Positions 1-18,321 of a stretch of 64,000 bases of DNA are shown in pieces. The stretch covers positions 37,501-101,500 of the forward strand of contig NW_026973743.1 of assembly GCF_035594125.1 (NCBI RefSeq), in the 5' to 3' direction. Below the pieces are notes generated by a model, which was given only the letters and a program-made list of their open reading frames with translations, had not been told where the DNA came from and did no database searches. Position numbers and translations under genes: made by a program. The stretch is from Scylla paramamosain. Lineage: Eukaryota; Arthropoda; Malacostraca; Decapoda; Portunidae. Every line of letters begins with the position of its first letter. Position 1 is the stretch's first letter.

Positions 1-287
1 GCCCGGGCGCACGCGCGTCATGTAAACAAAGTACAAACATACTCCCACAGTCCCACAGCCTGCCCTACACGACCCCAGCAAACACACAAGAACAAGCTAT
101 AGAGCTACATCGTCGATACCCTTACAACTACAAGCTATAGCAAGTATGTAAGCTCTGCATGCTCAGAGGCATAACAATAGGTTAGCAGAGGTAGCAAACT
201 GCCACGGGGCCAGGGCCTATATAATAATGATTATGTAAAGGGGGCCCGAGCCTATGGACGTAGAGTCTCGAAAAGGGGCCAAGGGAC
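1..287. other. Unassigned single-copy sequence
   Basis: No ORF with family resemblance, no RNA gene and no repeat unit recognised. Confidence 0.5.
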
Positions 288-387
288 CCAAGGGGTATGT
301 GCCCATGGCACATACCCCTTGGTATAATACCAAGGGGTATGTGGTATGGGATAATGACATAATGCTAGCATTATGTCATTATCCCAT
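288..387 (+). repeat. Cluster of palindromes
   Basis: 288-322 is an inverted repeat with 16-bp arms (CCAAGGGGTATGTGCC) around a 3-base loop. 316-338 is a nested palindrome centred on GGTATAATACC. 346-387 is a perfect 42-bp palindrome with no loop, arms ATGGGATAATGACATAATGC plus T. Its right arm is the start of the 141-bp tandem repeat that follows. DNA like this can extrude as a cruciform. Confidence 0.9.
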
Positions 388-930
388 ATATGCTTGATAT
401 ATACTGCTTGATATATACTGCTTGATATGTCATGTGATCTCATTAGCTTAATTATGTCCTGTGTATGAGTGCAGTTTTTCTTTTTCACACAGTGCTTCTC
501 TCAATTTATTTTCTATCTGCTAGCATTATGTCATTATCCCATATATACTTGATATATACTGCTTGATATGTCATGTGATCTCATTAGCTTAATTATGTCC
601 TGTGTATGAGTGCAGTTTTTCTTTTTCACACAGTGCTTCTCTCAATTTATTTTCTATCTGCTAGCATTATGTCATTATCCCATATATGCTTGATATATAC
701 TGCTTGATATGTTATGTGATCTCATTAGCTTTATTATGTCCTGTGTATGAGTGCAGTTTTTCTTTTTCACACAGTGCTTCTCTCAATTTAGTTTCTATCT
801 GCTAGCATTATGTCATTATCCAATATATGCTTGATATATACTGCTTGATATGTCATGTGATCTCATTAGCTTTATTATGTCCTGTGTAAGAGTGCAGTTT
901 TCTTTTTCATACAGTGCTTCTCTCACTACA
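363..930 (+). repeat. 141-bp tandem repeat, about four copies
   Basis: Units begin near 363, 512, 653 and 794 with TCTGCTAGCATTATGTCATT or a variant, and contain CTTGATATATACTGCTTGAT, GATCTCATTAGCTT and a T-rich tail before CACACAGTGCTTCTCTCA. Spacing between the second, third and fourth units is 141 bp. Copies differ by a few substitutions. Confidence 0.9.
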
Positions 931-1685
931 AATGGTTTATGCTGGGTGTGTAATATGTGTAAAATTGCATGTAGTTGTATTAAGACGTCATCAAACGGGA
1001 TATGCAACCACTATTTTTTCACAAATATCGCAAGTTTTTGAGATTTAGCTTCCATTTCTAAAATCTCCCGTGTGACGTCGCCTTTATGGGCTACACTTCC
1101 TAAATGCTTGTTTTCAGTTAAAATTAACTAAATACCCTTTGTTCTGTTTATGTGAGTTACCATAGGGCTAATAAAATTTCATTATTATCAACATATTTTT
1201 CCTCAGAAATTTTCCTTATGGGTTACAGATTTCTACAGATATTTTGTCAGATTTGGTCAGATTATGCATAATTCAGTCTGGCAACACTGCCAAGGCATCC
1301 AGTCTCCCAGCAAGTGCCAAGAGGCATTCATTCAATGCTCCGCTGACACCAATTTGCCCAAAGGTATGCATTATATGTGGAAAGTACATTACGTACGGTG
1401 TAGAGGTGGTTGTCTAGTGATATAAATGGTAAGGTGGTGGTGCTGGTGATTGTGATGGTGCCACAGTATTATTACCGTATGTCAGTATATTGAGGCTTGA
1501 TATCACTTTTATTAATGTGCCAGTATTTCATTACCTACCTTATGAAACAACACTAGCTCTTCATATATTCTTTTCTACAAACCTTTAACAATAATTGAAA
1601 TGTTTTTTTTAAATTGAATTCAATGCCTTTTTTTTTTATTGATGAAAACAGGAAATAATTATGGCTACCACTGGCTAGACACGCA
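931..1685. other. Unassigned sequence
   Basis: AT-rich, with no coding or repeat signal beyond short poly-T runs near 1600-1640. Confidence 0.5.
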
Positions 1686-1699
1686 TACCTTGCCTTGAA

Positions 1700-1945
1700 T
1701 TTAGGTATGGTTAGCTTAGGTTTGATATGGTTGGGTGTAGTTACGTTAGGTTAGTTTTGGGTATGGTTAGGTTAGGTTACAGCAAGTACAGTTAGGTTAG
1801 TTTGGGTGTGGTTAGGTTTGGATGTGGTTAAGTTAGTTTAGGTATGGTTAGGTTACAGCAGGTATGGTTAGGTTAGTTTTGGTGTGGTCAAGTTAGTTTA
1901 GGTATGGTTAAGTTACAGCAGGTATGGTTAGTTTAGGTATGCTCC
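1700..1945 (+). repeat. Degenerate TTAGG-like tract
   Basis: Repeated GGTTAGGTTAG, GGTATGGTTAGGTTAC and AGCAGGTATGG blocks. Related to, but not a clean array of, the arthropod telomere pentamer TTAGG. Followed by AGATAG-rich DNA to about 2150. Confidence 0.65.
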
Positions 1946-2159
1946 ACAGGTATGTAGAGAGATAGATAAATGGTTAGATAAAACAAAGTTAAATAGACTG
2001 AGAGATAGAGAGATAGATGGTTAGATTAGGTAAATAGATAGACATTGAGAGATAAGCAGAGATAGGCCTAGTTAGGTTAGGTCCAGCAGATACTTAGATC
2101 AATGGGTAGACTGAGAGATTAATAGATAGACAAAATAACAAATAGATAAATAAGCAGAG

Positions 2160-2945
2160 CCTACAAAACTATCACTAATATTATGAAAAACCTCTTCAAC
2201 ACCCTAACAATTAAAAAATAAATCATTAAAAAACCAGAAAGGAAGTATTCAACAAACAAATTCTTCTATGTGTATCTAAACTTAGTAAAAATCCACAGAA
2301 CAATTGCATTAGTAAACACAGTGTTAGGTTGTGTCTCATTTAAAGCTGGCGTTATCAAGCTTGAGCCCACCATTCCTTCTTCTGCCCTGATTACTGAACC
2401 AAAGGATTTTGCTGATGCTTCCTCGTAGAGATACCTTTTATCATTATCTTCTCATCTCATTTACTCCCTCATTCCTATTGGTTTAATATCTTGCGTCTGA
2501 AGCACTAAGCTGATTATGTGGCAATGAGATTGTTATAGTTATTTTTTATGTTAGGTGAATACCCTCTCCATTAGGGGCTGATAGCACTAAGAGCGTGAAT
2601 GATGTGTGTATGAGTGGATGGTGCTCTGTCTGGGCCACCCTGTGTGGGATTGCCAACCTGGTGGACAGATGGACAGTTGGACAGGTGGACAGATAGATAC
2701 ATAGAAACTCCCTTGCTGTACCCATTAAATGTAAATAAATAGATAAACTTTTATTTACTTTTCCTCTTTCCTGCTCTCATTCTTGCCTTCATTGTTTCCA
2801 TTATAACCTACTCCATTAATTAATAGCTTTCTCCCCCTCCTGTTACATCTTCAAAGTGTTTCATCATTCCTTTCATTGATATTATTTTTCTCATCTTATT
2901 CAGTATCAGAGGCTTCACTGTATTGTATTACTTGTGCAGTCCTGT
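2160..2945. other. Non-coding stretch with a short dispersed-repeat fragment
   Basis: No gene seen. 2600-2700 contains GTCTGGGCCACCCTGTGTGG and ATTGCCAACCTGGT, a fragment of the CA-linked dispersed element described at 27554-28000. A poly-T run follows at about 2950-2974. Confidence 0.6.
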
Positions 2946-3087
2946 AACAGTTTTTTTTTTTTTTTTTTTTTTTTCCTCTGTATGGCAAGTGTACATGTAT
3001 TCTTTCCTGCCAAATTAGGGGAGGCATTGTTCCCCTGATAGGAAGCACCACACCCTACCCATGACATATTGGGGCAATTTGGACACT

Positions 3088-3248
<161 letters not shown>

Positions 3249-3286
3249 CAGGTCAGCAGTTCTACACAAGATGACCCAGACAAAAC

Positions 3287-3287
3287 A

Positions 3288-3378
<91 letters not shown>

Positions 3379-3472
3379 GAGACTGAAGAGGGACATTGCT
3401 ACATAGAAATATCATGTTTAGCCATTATTTTATTAAAAATAAAATACATATTACAATTTACATTAACATACA

Positions 3473-3547
<75 letters not shown>

Positions 3548-3641
3548 GAGACTGAAGAGGGACATTACTACATAGAAATATCATGTTTAGCCAATATTTT
3601 ATAAAAAATAAAATACATATTACAATTTACATTAACATACA

Positions 3642-3723
<82 letters not shown>
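3287..3723 (+). repeat. Higher-order (CA)n repeat with near-identical spacers
   Basis: CA tracts at 3287-3376, 3475-3545 and 3644-3723 separated by two almost identical 98-bp spacers starting GGGAGACTGAAGAGGGACAT. The composite unit of about 170 bp has itself been tandemly duplicated. Confidence 0.93.
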
Positions 3724-3726
<3 letters not shown>

Positions 3727-3934
3727 GATAAAATATGAGTTAGGTTTACTTAGCAGAAGAAAATAAGCACGCAGAAATATAATTTTCAGTTTCCTACCAC
3801 ACCAAGAGACTTTTCCTTTCTTAACACAGTGAATGGAGGTGCAATGAAGTGAGACCATTGACAGAACACACATGAATAAGTTAGGGCTAAAAGGAGCTGA
3901 AAAGACATAGATGAATGATATTGAATAACACATG

Positions 3935-3935
<1 letters not shown>

Positions 3936-3996
<61 letters not shown>
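3936..3996 (+). repeat. (CA)n microsatellite
   Basis: Pure CA dinucleotides of about 60 bp in unassigned DNA. Confidence 0.95.
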
Positions 3997-3997
<1 letters not shown>

Positions 3998-4035
3998 CTC
4001 ACTAAATTAAATAGAAAAGCTTCATAAACATAATT

Positions 4036-4216
4036 TGACCTTCAATGACCTTTCATTCTGGATCTGCTGAATTCAAAACAGCAATACATCTGACCTTGAA
4101 TGACCTTGTGTCCTGGGTCTTGCTGAGGTCAACATATACCAACATTCCTCACTAAATAACCAAATTTCATGCAACTTGACCTTAAATGACCTGTATTCTG
4201 GGCCATACTAAGGTCA
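4036..4216 (+). promoter_or_regulatory. Three DR4-type nuclear-receptor motifs in a repeated module
   Basis: TGACCTTCAATGACCT (4036-4051), TGACCTTGAATGACCT (4091-4106) and TGACCTTAAATGACCT (4177-4192) are each two TGACCT half-sites with exactly 4 bases between them, the DR4 arrangement on the complement. The second and third are followed about 20 bp on by an inverted AGGTCA (4126-4131, 4211-4216). The cluster lies about 600 bp beyond the peroxidase stop codon, in single-copy DNA. EcR/USP-type receptors can bind DR4 (family knowledge); function here is untested. Confidence 0.5.
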
Positions 4217-4269
4217 TTTTGCAAGATTTGAATGAATATACCTTTTCTTGTGTCTGTTCTCTACCTAAT

Positions 4270-4271
<2 letters not shown>

Positions 4272-4302
<31 letters not shown>

Positions 4303-4308
4303 CCATCA

Positions 4309-4358
<50 letters not shown>
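4272..4358 (+). repeat. Inverted pair of (GT)n and (CA)n tracts
   Basis: A GT tract (4272-4300) and a CA tract (4312-4358) separated by about 11 bases can pair with each other as a hairpin. Confidence 0.9.
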
Positions 4359-4367
<9 letters not shown>

Positions 4368-4638
4368 GATGCATAGATACATACATACATACAAACAGCA
4401 GTAGCAGCATTATGAAAACAACTTAATTTTCTTTTTTTTTTTTTTCTGTAAGATGTTATAGTCTTCCACAAACCCAAGGAGGAGGAGCAGGAGGAACATA
4501 CATACATACATACAAGGGAGAAACAAACACAAAAATTTACAGCATTACTCCAGAGAGACATTGCTAAATACAACCACTCAACCCCAAATTTACTGTCATA
4601 ATATACCATATATCTGCTGAACAAAAACAAAACTTGCC

Positions 4639-4654
4639 TCTTACACAGACAGAC

Positions 4655-4700
<46 letters not shown>
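4639..4700 (+). repeat. ACAG/(GA)n microsatellite
   Basis: ACAGACAG followed by pure GA dinucleotides, just beyond the peroxidase 3' end. Confidence 0.93.
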
Positions 4701-4701
<1 letters not shown>

Positions 4702-4778
4702 ATCCCCACCCCTAACATACTTCACAAGATAGGGACATTGCAAAATATTCTCTAACCATTTCTTGTGACGTCAGTTCT

Positions 4779-11610
<6,832 letters not shown>

Positions 11611-11744
11611 ACCTCCATGCCTGCCACAGTCAGCCACAGACACCACCATGTCACCACACAGGCTGTCATACACACTCTGGAGAAGAAATGGAGCGAGATA
11701 ATGCAATGACACAAAGGGAAACACAATTTTCAGGGTCAGTAATT

Positions 11745-12145
11745 ATATTTAGGAAAATAAATAATTGGTTTAAACTTAATAAAAGGTAGAGGTTAAGAGG
11801 GGTCTGATGGTCTTGGAAAGTGGTATAGGGGACATAATAAGAGTGATATAAGCAAAATTCTCCAGGTAGGGCAATAAATAATTGGTTTGTGCTTGATAAA
11901 GGCAGAATTAGATTAAAAGGAGGTCTAATCCATTTCTTCAAGTGATATGAGATGCAACAAGGGTGATATAAGCAAAATTCTCTGAGGCAGTAAACAGGGA
12001 AGGACAAAAAGTAAAAATGGATTCAAGCTTGAGGATAGATTTAAGAAAGACAGGATAGAATGGAATAGACTCAGCAATCAGGTTGTTAGTACTGAGTCAT
12101 TGGGGAGCTTTAGACAAATTTATGGATTGGGTGGAAATAAGGTAA
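11745..12145 (+). mobile_element. Decayed LINE 3' fragment with an internal duplication
   Basis: Two imperfect copies of about 118 bp, each ending in GTGATATAAGCAAAATTCTC, followed by GGTTGTTAGTACTGAGTCAT and GGGGAGCTTTAGACAAATTT. The same order of sequences is found at 28120-28385, where it reads as a reverse-transcriptase C-terminal tail. Copy 2: 41225-41620. Confidence 0.65.
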
Positions 12146-12149
12146 GAGC

Positions 12150-12331
12150 AGAATAACACACACAGCAAAGGTTAAGGTAATATCATAAAGGATAACAATT
12201 TATTGGGGCTTCCACTCATTCACCCTGCTCTTATAGACAAAGAATAACACACACAGCAAAGGATAAGGTAATATCATAAAGGATAATCATTTATTGGGGC
12301 TTCCACTCATTCACCCTGCTCTTATAGACAA
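12150..12331 (+). repeat. 91-bp tandem repeat, two copies
   Basis: Units start with AGAATAACACACACAGCAAA and contain TTATTGGGGCTTCCACTCAT. Copy 2 has three units (41630-41904), so this is a variable-number repeat. Confidence 0.92.
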
Positions 12332-12719
12332 GGTGGCATCAAAAGCATTTCTCTCTCTCGTAGCATAAAAGTCATAATGTAGTGAAGACTGTCATTCATC
12401 GTGTCATATTTCACAAGAGTTACTGGGTATCTTATCTCTTTGGATATCTGTTACCATCTAACGAAATACTAAAATAGTTAAGAGTATTTTTACATGTCTG
12501 TCTAGGTAATAACCTAGACAATGAGACAATAGTGAAGATTGTAAACATGGTATGCTTTTCATACCATCTAAATTTTCGGGCAAAAACACTTATTTTGCTC
12601 CTTAATTGATAAAACTCAAGGTTAGTGAGACTTTTCCTCTTCTAGTATATTTCCACAAAATATGAATGCATAAAATCCCCTAAACATTATTTGTTTTCAT
12701 AAGTTAGAAATAAAATCTG

Positions 12720-13180
12720 CATATTGAGATGGTCTTTTGGCGGCGCCAAAACAGTTTAAGCACGAATCTGTGACTGAGGTGAGTTCCAGCCGCTGTTGTG
12801 CTTATTTTACCTGTCCCACGAACACAACAGCTGCCTGGCCAACATTCAGCGACTCAGAGACACATTACCAAGTAAGCAAGTGGACATTGCCGCCCTGACA
12901 AGCTTTTTAAAGTGTAAAGACGTACTGGGTATGACAAGCCGCAGCTGAGTGTTTTGGCATAACAACACAGCGGCGTCCTGGTTCCCTGTAGCTCCCTGGC
13001 TCCCTCCCCGTGCACAGTTTGCTCTCTCTCTCTCTCACCAAGAAAACAACAAAATTTGCTCTGCGGAGACGAGGTTAATGTGTGTTCAGGAACATCTGGT
13101 GCATTACGCTGTATAAAAGTGAGCGAGCTGGCTGTACCAAGGCGACTGTATTTTGCTTCTTAAAACCATGTTCAATGAAC
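12720..13180. promoter_or_regulatory. Candidate divergent promoter between peroxidase and DNAJC2
   Basis: GC-richer than its surroundings and free of microsatellites apart from one short CT run. It contains the near-palindrome TTTTGGCGGCGCCAAAA (12735-12751), which resembles two opposed E2F-type sites, and TATAAAAG at 13112-13119. It lies between the minus-strand peroxidase and plus-strand DNAJC2 and is conserved in copy 2 (42295-42760, palindrome 42311-42327). No transcript evidence; the DNAJC2 first exon may lie here. Confidence 0.35.
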
Positions 13181-13386
13181 TAAGTAAACATCAACAGATA
13201 ACATTAAATCAACACCATAATTACACTGGAAGGAATACAAGGACGACAATTCAACAGCGCATCATATACGTTGTGTTTGCAGATGACTGCTGCGAGGGGA
13301 GGCTTGGCTAGCTGACTAACTGAAATAAGCCTCAAGATCAATGCAAACCGCAAGACCTTACACCATATATAATACAATGAAGGATA

Positions 13387-13510
13387 GGTTTACAGTCACT
13401 CCGGCCCCTAGTTACACCGGCCCTCAGTCACTGCGGCCCCCAACCCTAGTCACTCCGGCCTACCACCCTAGTCACTCCGGCCTACCACCCTAGTCACTCC
13501 GGCCCACTAA
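13387..13510 (+). repeat. MULE left terminal and subterminal repeats
   Basis: The terminal inverted repeat is followed by about five degenerate copies of a 20-26 bp motif centred on AGTCACTCCGGCC, separated by CCTACCACCCT-type spacers. The right end (about 15690-15796) has inverted equivalents GGCCGGAGTGAC. This layout fits repeated transposase-binding sites at both ends (inference). Confidence 0.85.
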
Positions 13511-13697
13511 TTATACTAAGTTATCTAGAAAGAATATATAGTAACAGGCTCTCTCTTTTATTAAATAATTACGCAGTATAGTCATACACATACACAATAA
13601 CTATGTAATACTATGTAACCTTGAAAGAATATATAATAACAAAAATAACCAAACAATGCTCACCACACCCTGACCACAACATGGGAGCGCTGACTGG

Positions 13698-13836
13698 CTT
13701 TATCAGGCAGTCTACTGATACTAAAATATTTCTGTATACAAAAGTATGTGTCTAAAAGTAAAAAACAATTCAGGCAGTCTACTGATACTAAAATATTTAT
13801 GTATACAAAAGTATGCGTCTGAGTAAAAAAAAACAA
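13698..13836 (+). repeat. Direct repeat inside the MULE
   Basis: Two near-identical copies of about 71 bp, each containing CAGGCAGTCTACTGATACT and GTATACAAAAGTATG, lie downstream of the transposase stop. Confidence 0.8.
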
Positions 13837-13850
13837 GATTATATTACAAA

Positions 13851-14873
13851 CTAAACACTGGGTCCGCTTAGCCTGGAACATGCTTTTAATAATTGGTCAG
13901 TGGTGAGGTCATGTTGTTTATACTTGTTCCATAGTGAAAATATTCGTCCCTGTAGAGATCGGTATTTTCGTCTCTGACAACGAGCAAGTTTTCCGTCCTT
14001 GACCAGACGCACTTGGACCTGTACATTTTTGGCTTCTTTGAAAAGTAAGGGAACCAGCACATAAAAAGGAATATGGGAAGAGCCTGCACTACCATTCAAA
14101 CGTCTATGATAACCTTCTACATCATTATTCGTGCGAATGCTCTGGCCAAACACTGTCCATTCACTTGGTGACCAAAACCCACTTATCCATGTTTCTCTCA
14201 TGTACGTTGTTAAATCTTTAATTGATGTAATATGTTCATGTGGGAGAAAGGGAAGAGCCATTAACTGTTTTAGGTAATCTTGAGTGGGACGATGATTCAA
14301 GTATGGAACCGCCAATCCTAACGCCTGAATCTTCCTCCAGACTGCCTGATTCCAATGAAATGCACAGCCTTGCAACTTTGCAACTGGAAATAATTTCCTG
14401 ACTACTGACCACAAAGCCATTTCGAAGTCCATCACGATCTTTTCCACTTTACACTCCTGAATTATTGCTAAAATAGAATTCAATACCTTTCTGTAGTCTC
14501 TCTTTCTTTTCCCTGACATAAGGATGAAAGCTAAGGGGACTTGTTTTACATTACCTTCGCTTCCCTTAACGAAGGCATGGACTCCAAATAGCTGTTGAAA
14601 CGGGGCTCGTACTACACGAAATGTGGCATCTAAATACCATGTCCTTGCCTTCTTCAACAAGGCAAGTTGGTCTGCAGTGGCAAATACTAAGTGTCTTGCA
14701 TCATCTAGAATAATATCTTTCTGGAGGAATTCATTCGGAATGTGATCAACTACCAATTCAAAATCCAATGAATTAGGTTCAACAGGTCTATCTTTCTGTC
14801 TTATACGGTTAACATTACGAGATAAATAGACTGGATTTACAAAAGCATTATCACTTCCTTCTGTCTGCCTCAT
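13851..14873 (-). CDS. MULE transposase, 340 aa
   Basis: DDE transposase of the Mutator-like superfamily, which cuts and pastes its own element in the nucleus. Visible features: YLDATF (Asp 82) and VMDFEMALW (Asp 149) as candidate first and second catalytic Asp, the superfamily C-x2-H motif in QGCAFHWNQAVW (Cys170-His173), and RTNNDVEGYHRRLN with Glu 253 as candidate catalytic Glu. No internal stop over 340 codons, consistent with a recent insertion. Many animal MULE transposases have an N-terminal zinc finger (FLYWCH or similar); none is visible here, so an upstream exon or N-terminal loss is possible. The start Met at 14873 is the first in frame and may not be the true one. Confidence 0.88.
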   Translation of the reverse strand: MRQTEGSDNAFVNPVYLSRNVNRIRQKDRPVEPNSLDFELVVDHIPNEFLQKDIILDDARHLVFATADQLALLKKARTWYLDATFRVVRAPFQQLFGVHAFVKGSEGNVKQVPLAFILMSGKRKRDYRKVLNSILAIIQECKVEKIVMDFEMALWSVVRKLFPVAKLQGCAFHWNQAVWRKIQALGLAVPYLNHRPTQDYLKQLMALPFLPHEHITSIKDLTTYMRETWISGFWSPSEWTVFGQSIRTNNDVEGYHRRLNGSAGSSHIPFYVLVPLLFKEAKNVQVQVRLVKDGKLARCQRRKYRSLQGRIFSLWNKYKQHDLTTDQLLKACSRLSGPSV

Positions 14874-15030
14874 GGCACGGTCAAGAAAAGTCGTTTTGTG
14901 TTCGAAACAAGAAAAGTCGTTTTGTGTTTCGAAAACCTCGGTACCTCAACTCCGAGGAAGGAGACAGCGTTAACGACTATTATCTATTACGCAAACTCAT
15001 ATAGCTAGTATGTTTTGTAGTAGCAGTATG

Positions 15031-15066
<36 letters not shown>

Positions 15067-15122
15067 AGTTTCTACCTCCACTATCATAATCGTTATTATC
15101 ATTATTAATATTATTATGGAGG

Positions 15123-15177
<55 letters not shown>

Positions 15178-15389
15178 TCAGGTTGTTGTGACTTGACCCA
15201 CCTTTTACCAGACCTTTCTTTTTCTTATTGGCCCATATTCATATTGTGCGTAGGAGTTGAAGAGTATTTATACTTCGTAAATAATCCGAAAAGTGATAAT
15301 TAAGGCAACACCCTTCTGTCCACCAAGGGTTCAGTTAAATTATACACAAATGCTACTTTTCAAATAAAGAATTGCTGCAAAATGAAGTG

Positions 15390-15454
<65 letters not shown>

Positions 15455-15836
15455 ATAGGACATACGTGATAAGAGTAGGTGTTTTATTTATTGTTTATTG
15501 CATATATATGGCTTCATTCCGCCAGAGAATGGCGCTCTAGCCTCCATAGACATTACAAATGTACAATAAAAGTTGTTAAAAAGTAAACTACAACTAGGTA
15601 AATACACACACACACACACACACTCAAACAACCCAACAATATAATTATATTGCTAACTTTACACACGTGCGTGCCGCCAGGGAGGCCGGAGTGACCTGGG
15701 TCGAACGCGGGGGAGGCCGGAGTGACCGGGGCCGGAAAAACTAGGGGCCGGAGTGACCGGGGCCGGAAAAACTAGGGGCCGGAGTGACTTGCTACCGAAG
15801 GATATTATTGTTACTACTGTTCATCCAAGCCAGCAT

Positions 15837-15925
15837 CACCACCACCACCACCACCACCACCACTTCAAGCTTCGTTAAAGGTAAAACATTCTAATTATTA
15901 TTATTTGTTGTTATTTTTATTGCTA

Positions 15926-15987
<62 letters not shown>

Positions 15988-15992
15988 TTATT
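15837..15992 (+). repeat. (ACC)n and (ATT)n trinucleotide repeats
   Basis: ACC repeat 15837-15862 and ATT repeat 15928-15992, both also in copy 2 (42998-43022, 43091-43150). Confidence 0.93.
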
Positions 15993-16050
15993 ATTATTAC
16001 CATTGTTTAAAAAAAATGCCATGTATCATCTGGTTAAGAGATTTAAAGAG

Positions 16051-16052
<2 letters not shown>

Positions 16053-16125
<73 letters not shown>

Positions 16126-16205
16126 GTTACATCAGAGACAGACAGACAGACAGACAGACAGACGGACAGACAGATAAATAGATAGCTAGGTGAGTCACAC
16201 TAACT

Positions 16206-16265
<60 letters not shown>
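16053..16265 (+). repeat. (GA)n, (ACAG)n, (GA)n cluster
   Basis: GA tracts 16053-16120 and 16207-16265 flank an ACAG tract (16136-16170). Copy 2: 43212-43361, with shorter arrays. Confidence 0.95.
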
Positions 16266-16267
<2 letters not shown>

Positions 16268-16366
16268 CCTTGAGGTGAGTAAGAAATAGAGATAATGTTT
16301 GTGGCTGGAGGGAAAATTTTAGTGCAACTTTGAAGGGAATAACAGTTTGCTGGAGGAAAGACTGGT

Positions 16367-17438
<1,072 letters not shown>

Positions 17439-17484
17439 CTGGAGCTTAACAATATACGTAATACACAACATATTTTATAATCAC

Positions 17485-17778
17485 AGCGGAGGAGGAGGGG
17501 AAGGAGGAGGAGGAGGAGGAGGAGGAGGAGGAGGAGGTAGGGAAGAGTAGGGAAGGAATGTTAGAGTAAAAGTGAATAAAATCCCCGTTAGTTCTCAGAG
17601 GAGGAGGAGGAGGAGGAGGAGGAGGAGGAGGAGGAGGTAGGGAAGAGTAGGGAAGGAATGTGAGAGTAAAAATGAATAAAATCCCCGTTAGTTCTCAGAG
17701 GAGGAGGAGGAGGAGGAGGAGGAGGAAAACAATACGAAGACACATTAACTTGATATCTCTGGTTGGCATGAAATTACT

Positions 17779-17810
<32 letters not shown>

Positions 17811-18150
17811 GGGAGAGGAGGAGGAGGAGGATTTGATGTTGAAAGTGAATGTGAGGTATGAGAAGAGGAGGAGGAGAAGAAGAAGAAGAAGAAGAAGAAG
17901 AAGAAGAAGAAGAGGAAGGAGAAGAAAAGATGATGATTATGAAGAGGAGGAGGAGGAGGAGAATATGGACTACACAAAGGAAGAAGACAAGGAAGAGGAG
18001 GAGGAGGAGGAGGAGGAGGAGGAATAACAATGAAGAAGAGGAATAGAGAAGGAGGAATAGAAGAGGAGGAGGAGGAGGAGAAAAAGGAGGAGAATATAGA
18101 CTATGATACGAAAGAAGAAGAGGAGGAGGAAGAGGAGGAGGTGGTGGTGG
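17485..18150 (+). repeat. (GGA)n/(GAA)n purine-rich array
   Basis: About 665 bp of GGA and GAA triplets broken by short unique segments. Two successive blocks share a duplicated spacer GTAGGGAAGAGTAGGGAAGG with GAATAAAATCCCCGTTAGTT. Copy 2: 44440-45125. Confidence 0.95.
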
Positions 18151-18284
18151 TGGTAGTGGTGGTGAAAGGGTTTGTCTTCAAGGCCGTGTGTCGACATGGC
18201 TAGGTAGAGAGAGAGAGAGAGAGAGAGAGAGACTTTCATTATTTCCCCTTCTTGTATTCAATTATATTCATCAATGTGTGAGAA

Positions 18285-18321
18285 AGGGGGTCCAGGGGGG
18301 CTGTGCCTCCCTGGACCCCCT
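18285..18321 (+). repeat. Short GC-rich hairpin
   Basis: GGGGGTCCAGGGGGG and CCTCCCTGGACCCCC are inverted complements (one mismatch) around a loop of about 5 bases. Copy 2 at 45245-45282 has one more C in the right arm. Followed by AACCTAACCTAAC. Confidence 0.85.

Larger units (their letters stand above)
13387..15796 (-). mobile_element. MULE (Mutator-like) DNA transposon, 2,410 bp, present only in copy 1
   Basis: Bounded by 8-bp direct repeats GAAGGATA (13379-13386 and 15797-15804). Copy 2 has a single GAAGGATA at the same place (42958-42965), which is the empty site. Terminal inverted repeats begin GGTTTACAGTCACTCCGG on the left and GGTAGCAAGTCACTCCGG on the right (complement). Both ends contain several further AGTCACTCCGGCC repeats. 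It carries the transposase ORF at 13851-14873, two GA repeats (15129-15174, 15392-15451) and a LINE tail ending ACTAGGTAAATA plus CA repeat near 15590. Confidence 0.93.

Noticed and set aside
363..930. CRISPR array
   Set aside because: Contiguous 141-bp tandem repeats without spacers, in a eukaryotic genome.
13167..13312. Small ORF of about 48 codons starting at an ATG after TATAAAAG
   Set aside because: The C-terminal codons change between copies through an indel, and there is no family resemblance.
13395..13510. CRISPR-like short repeats
   Set aside because: They are the subterminal motifs of the MULE, with inverted equivalents at the other end and degenerate spacing.
17833..18046. Glu/Arg-rich ORF that could pass for an acidic nuclear protein
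   Set aside because: Reading of GGA/GAA triplets in a low-complexity block, with no splice or start context.
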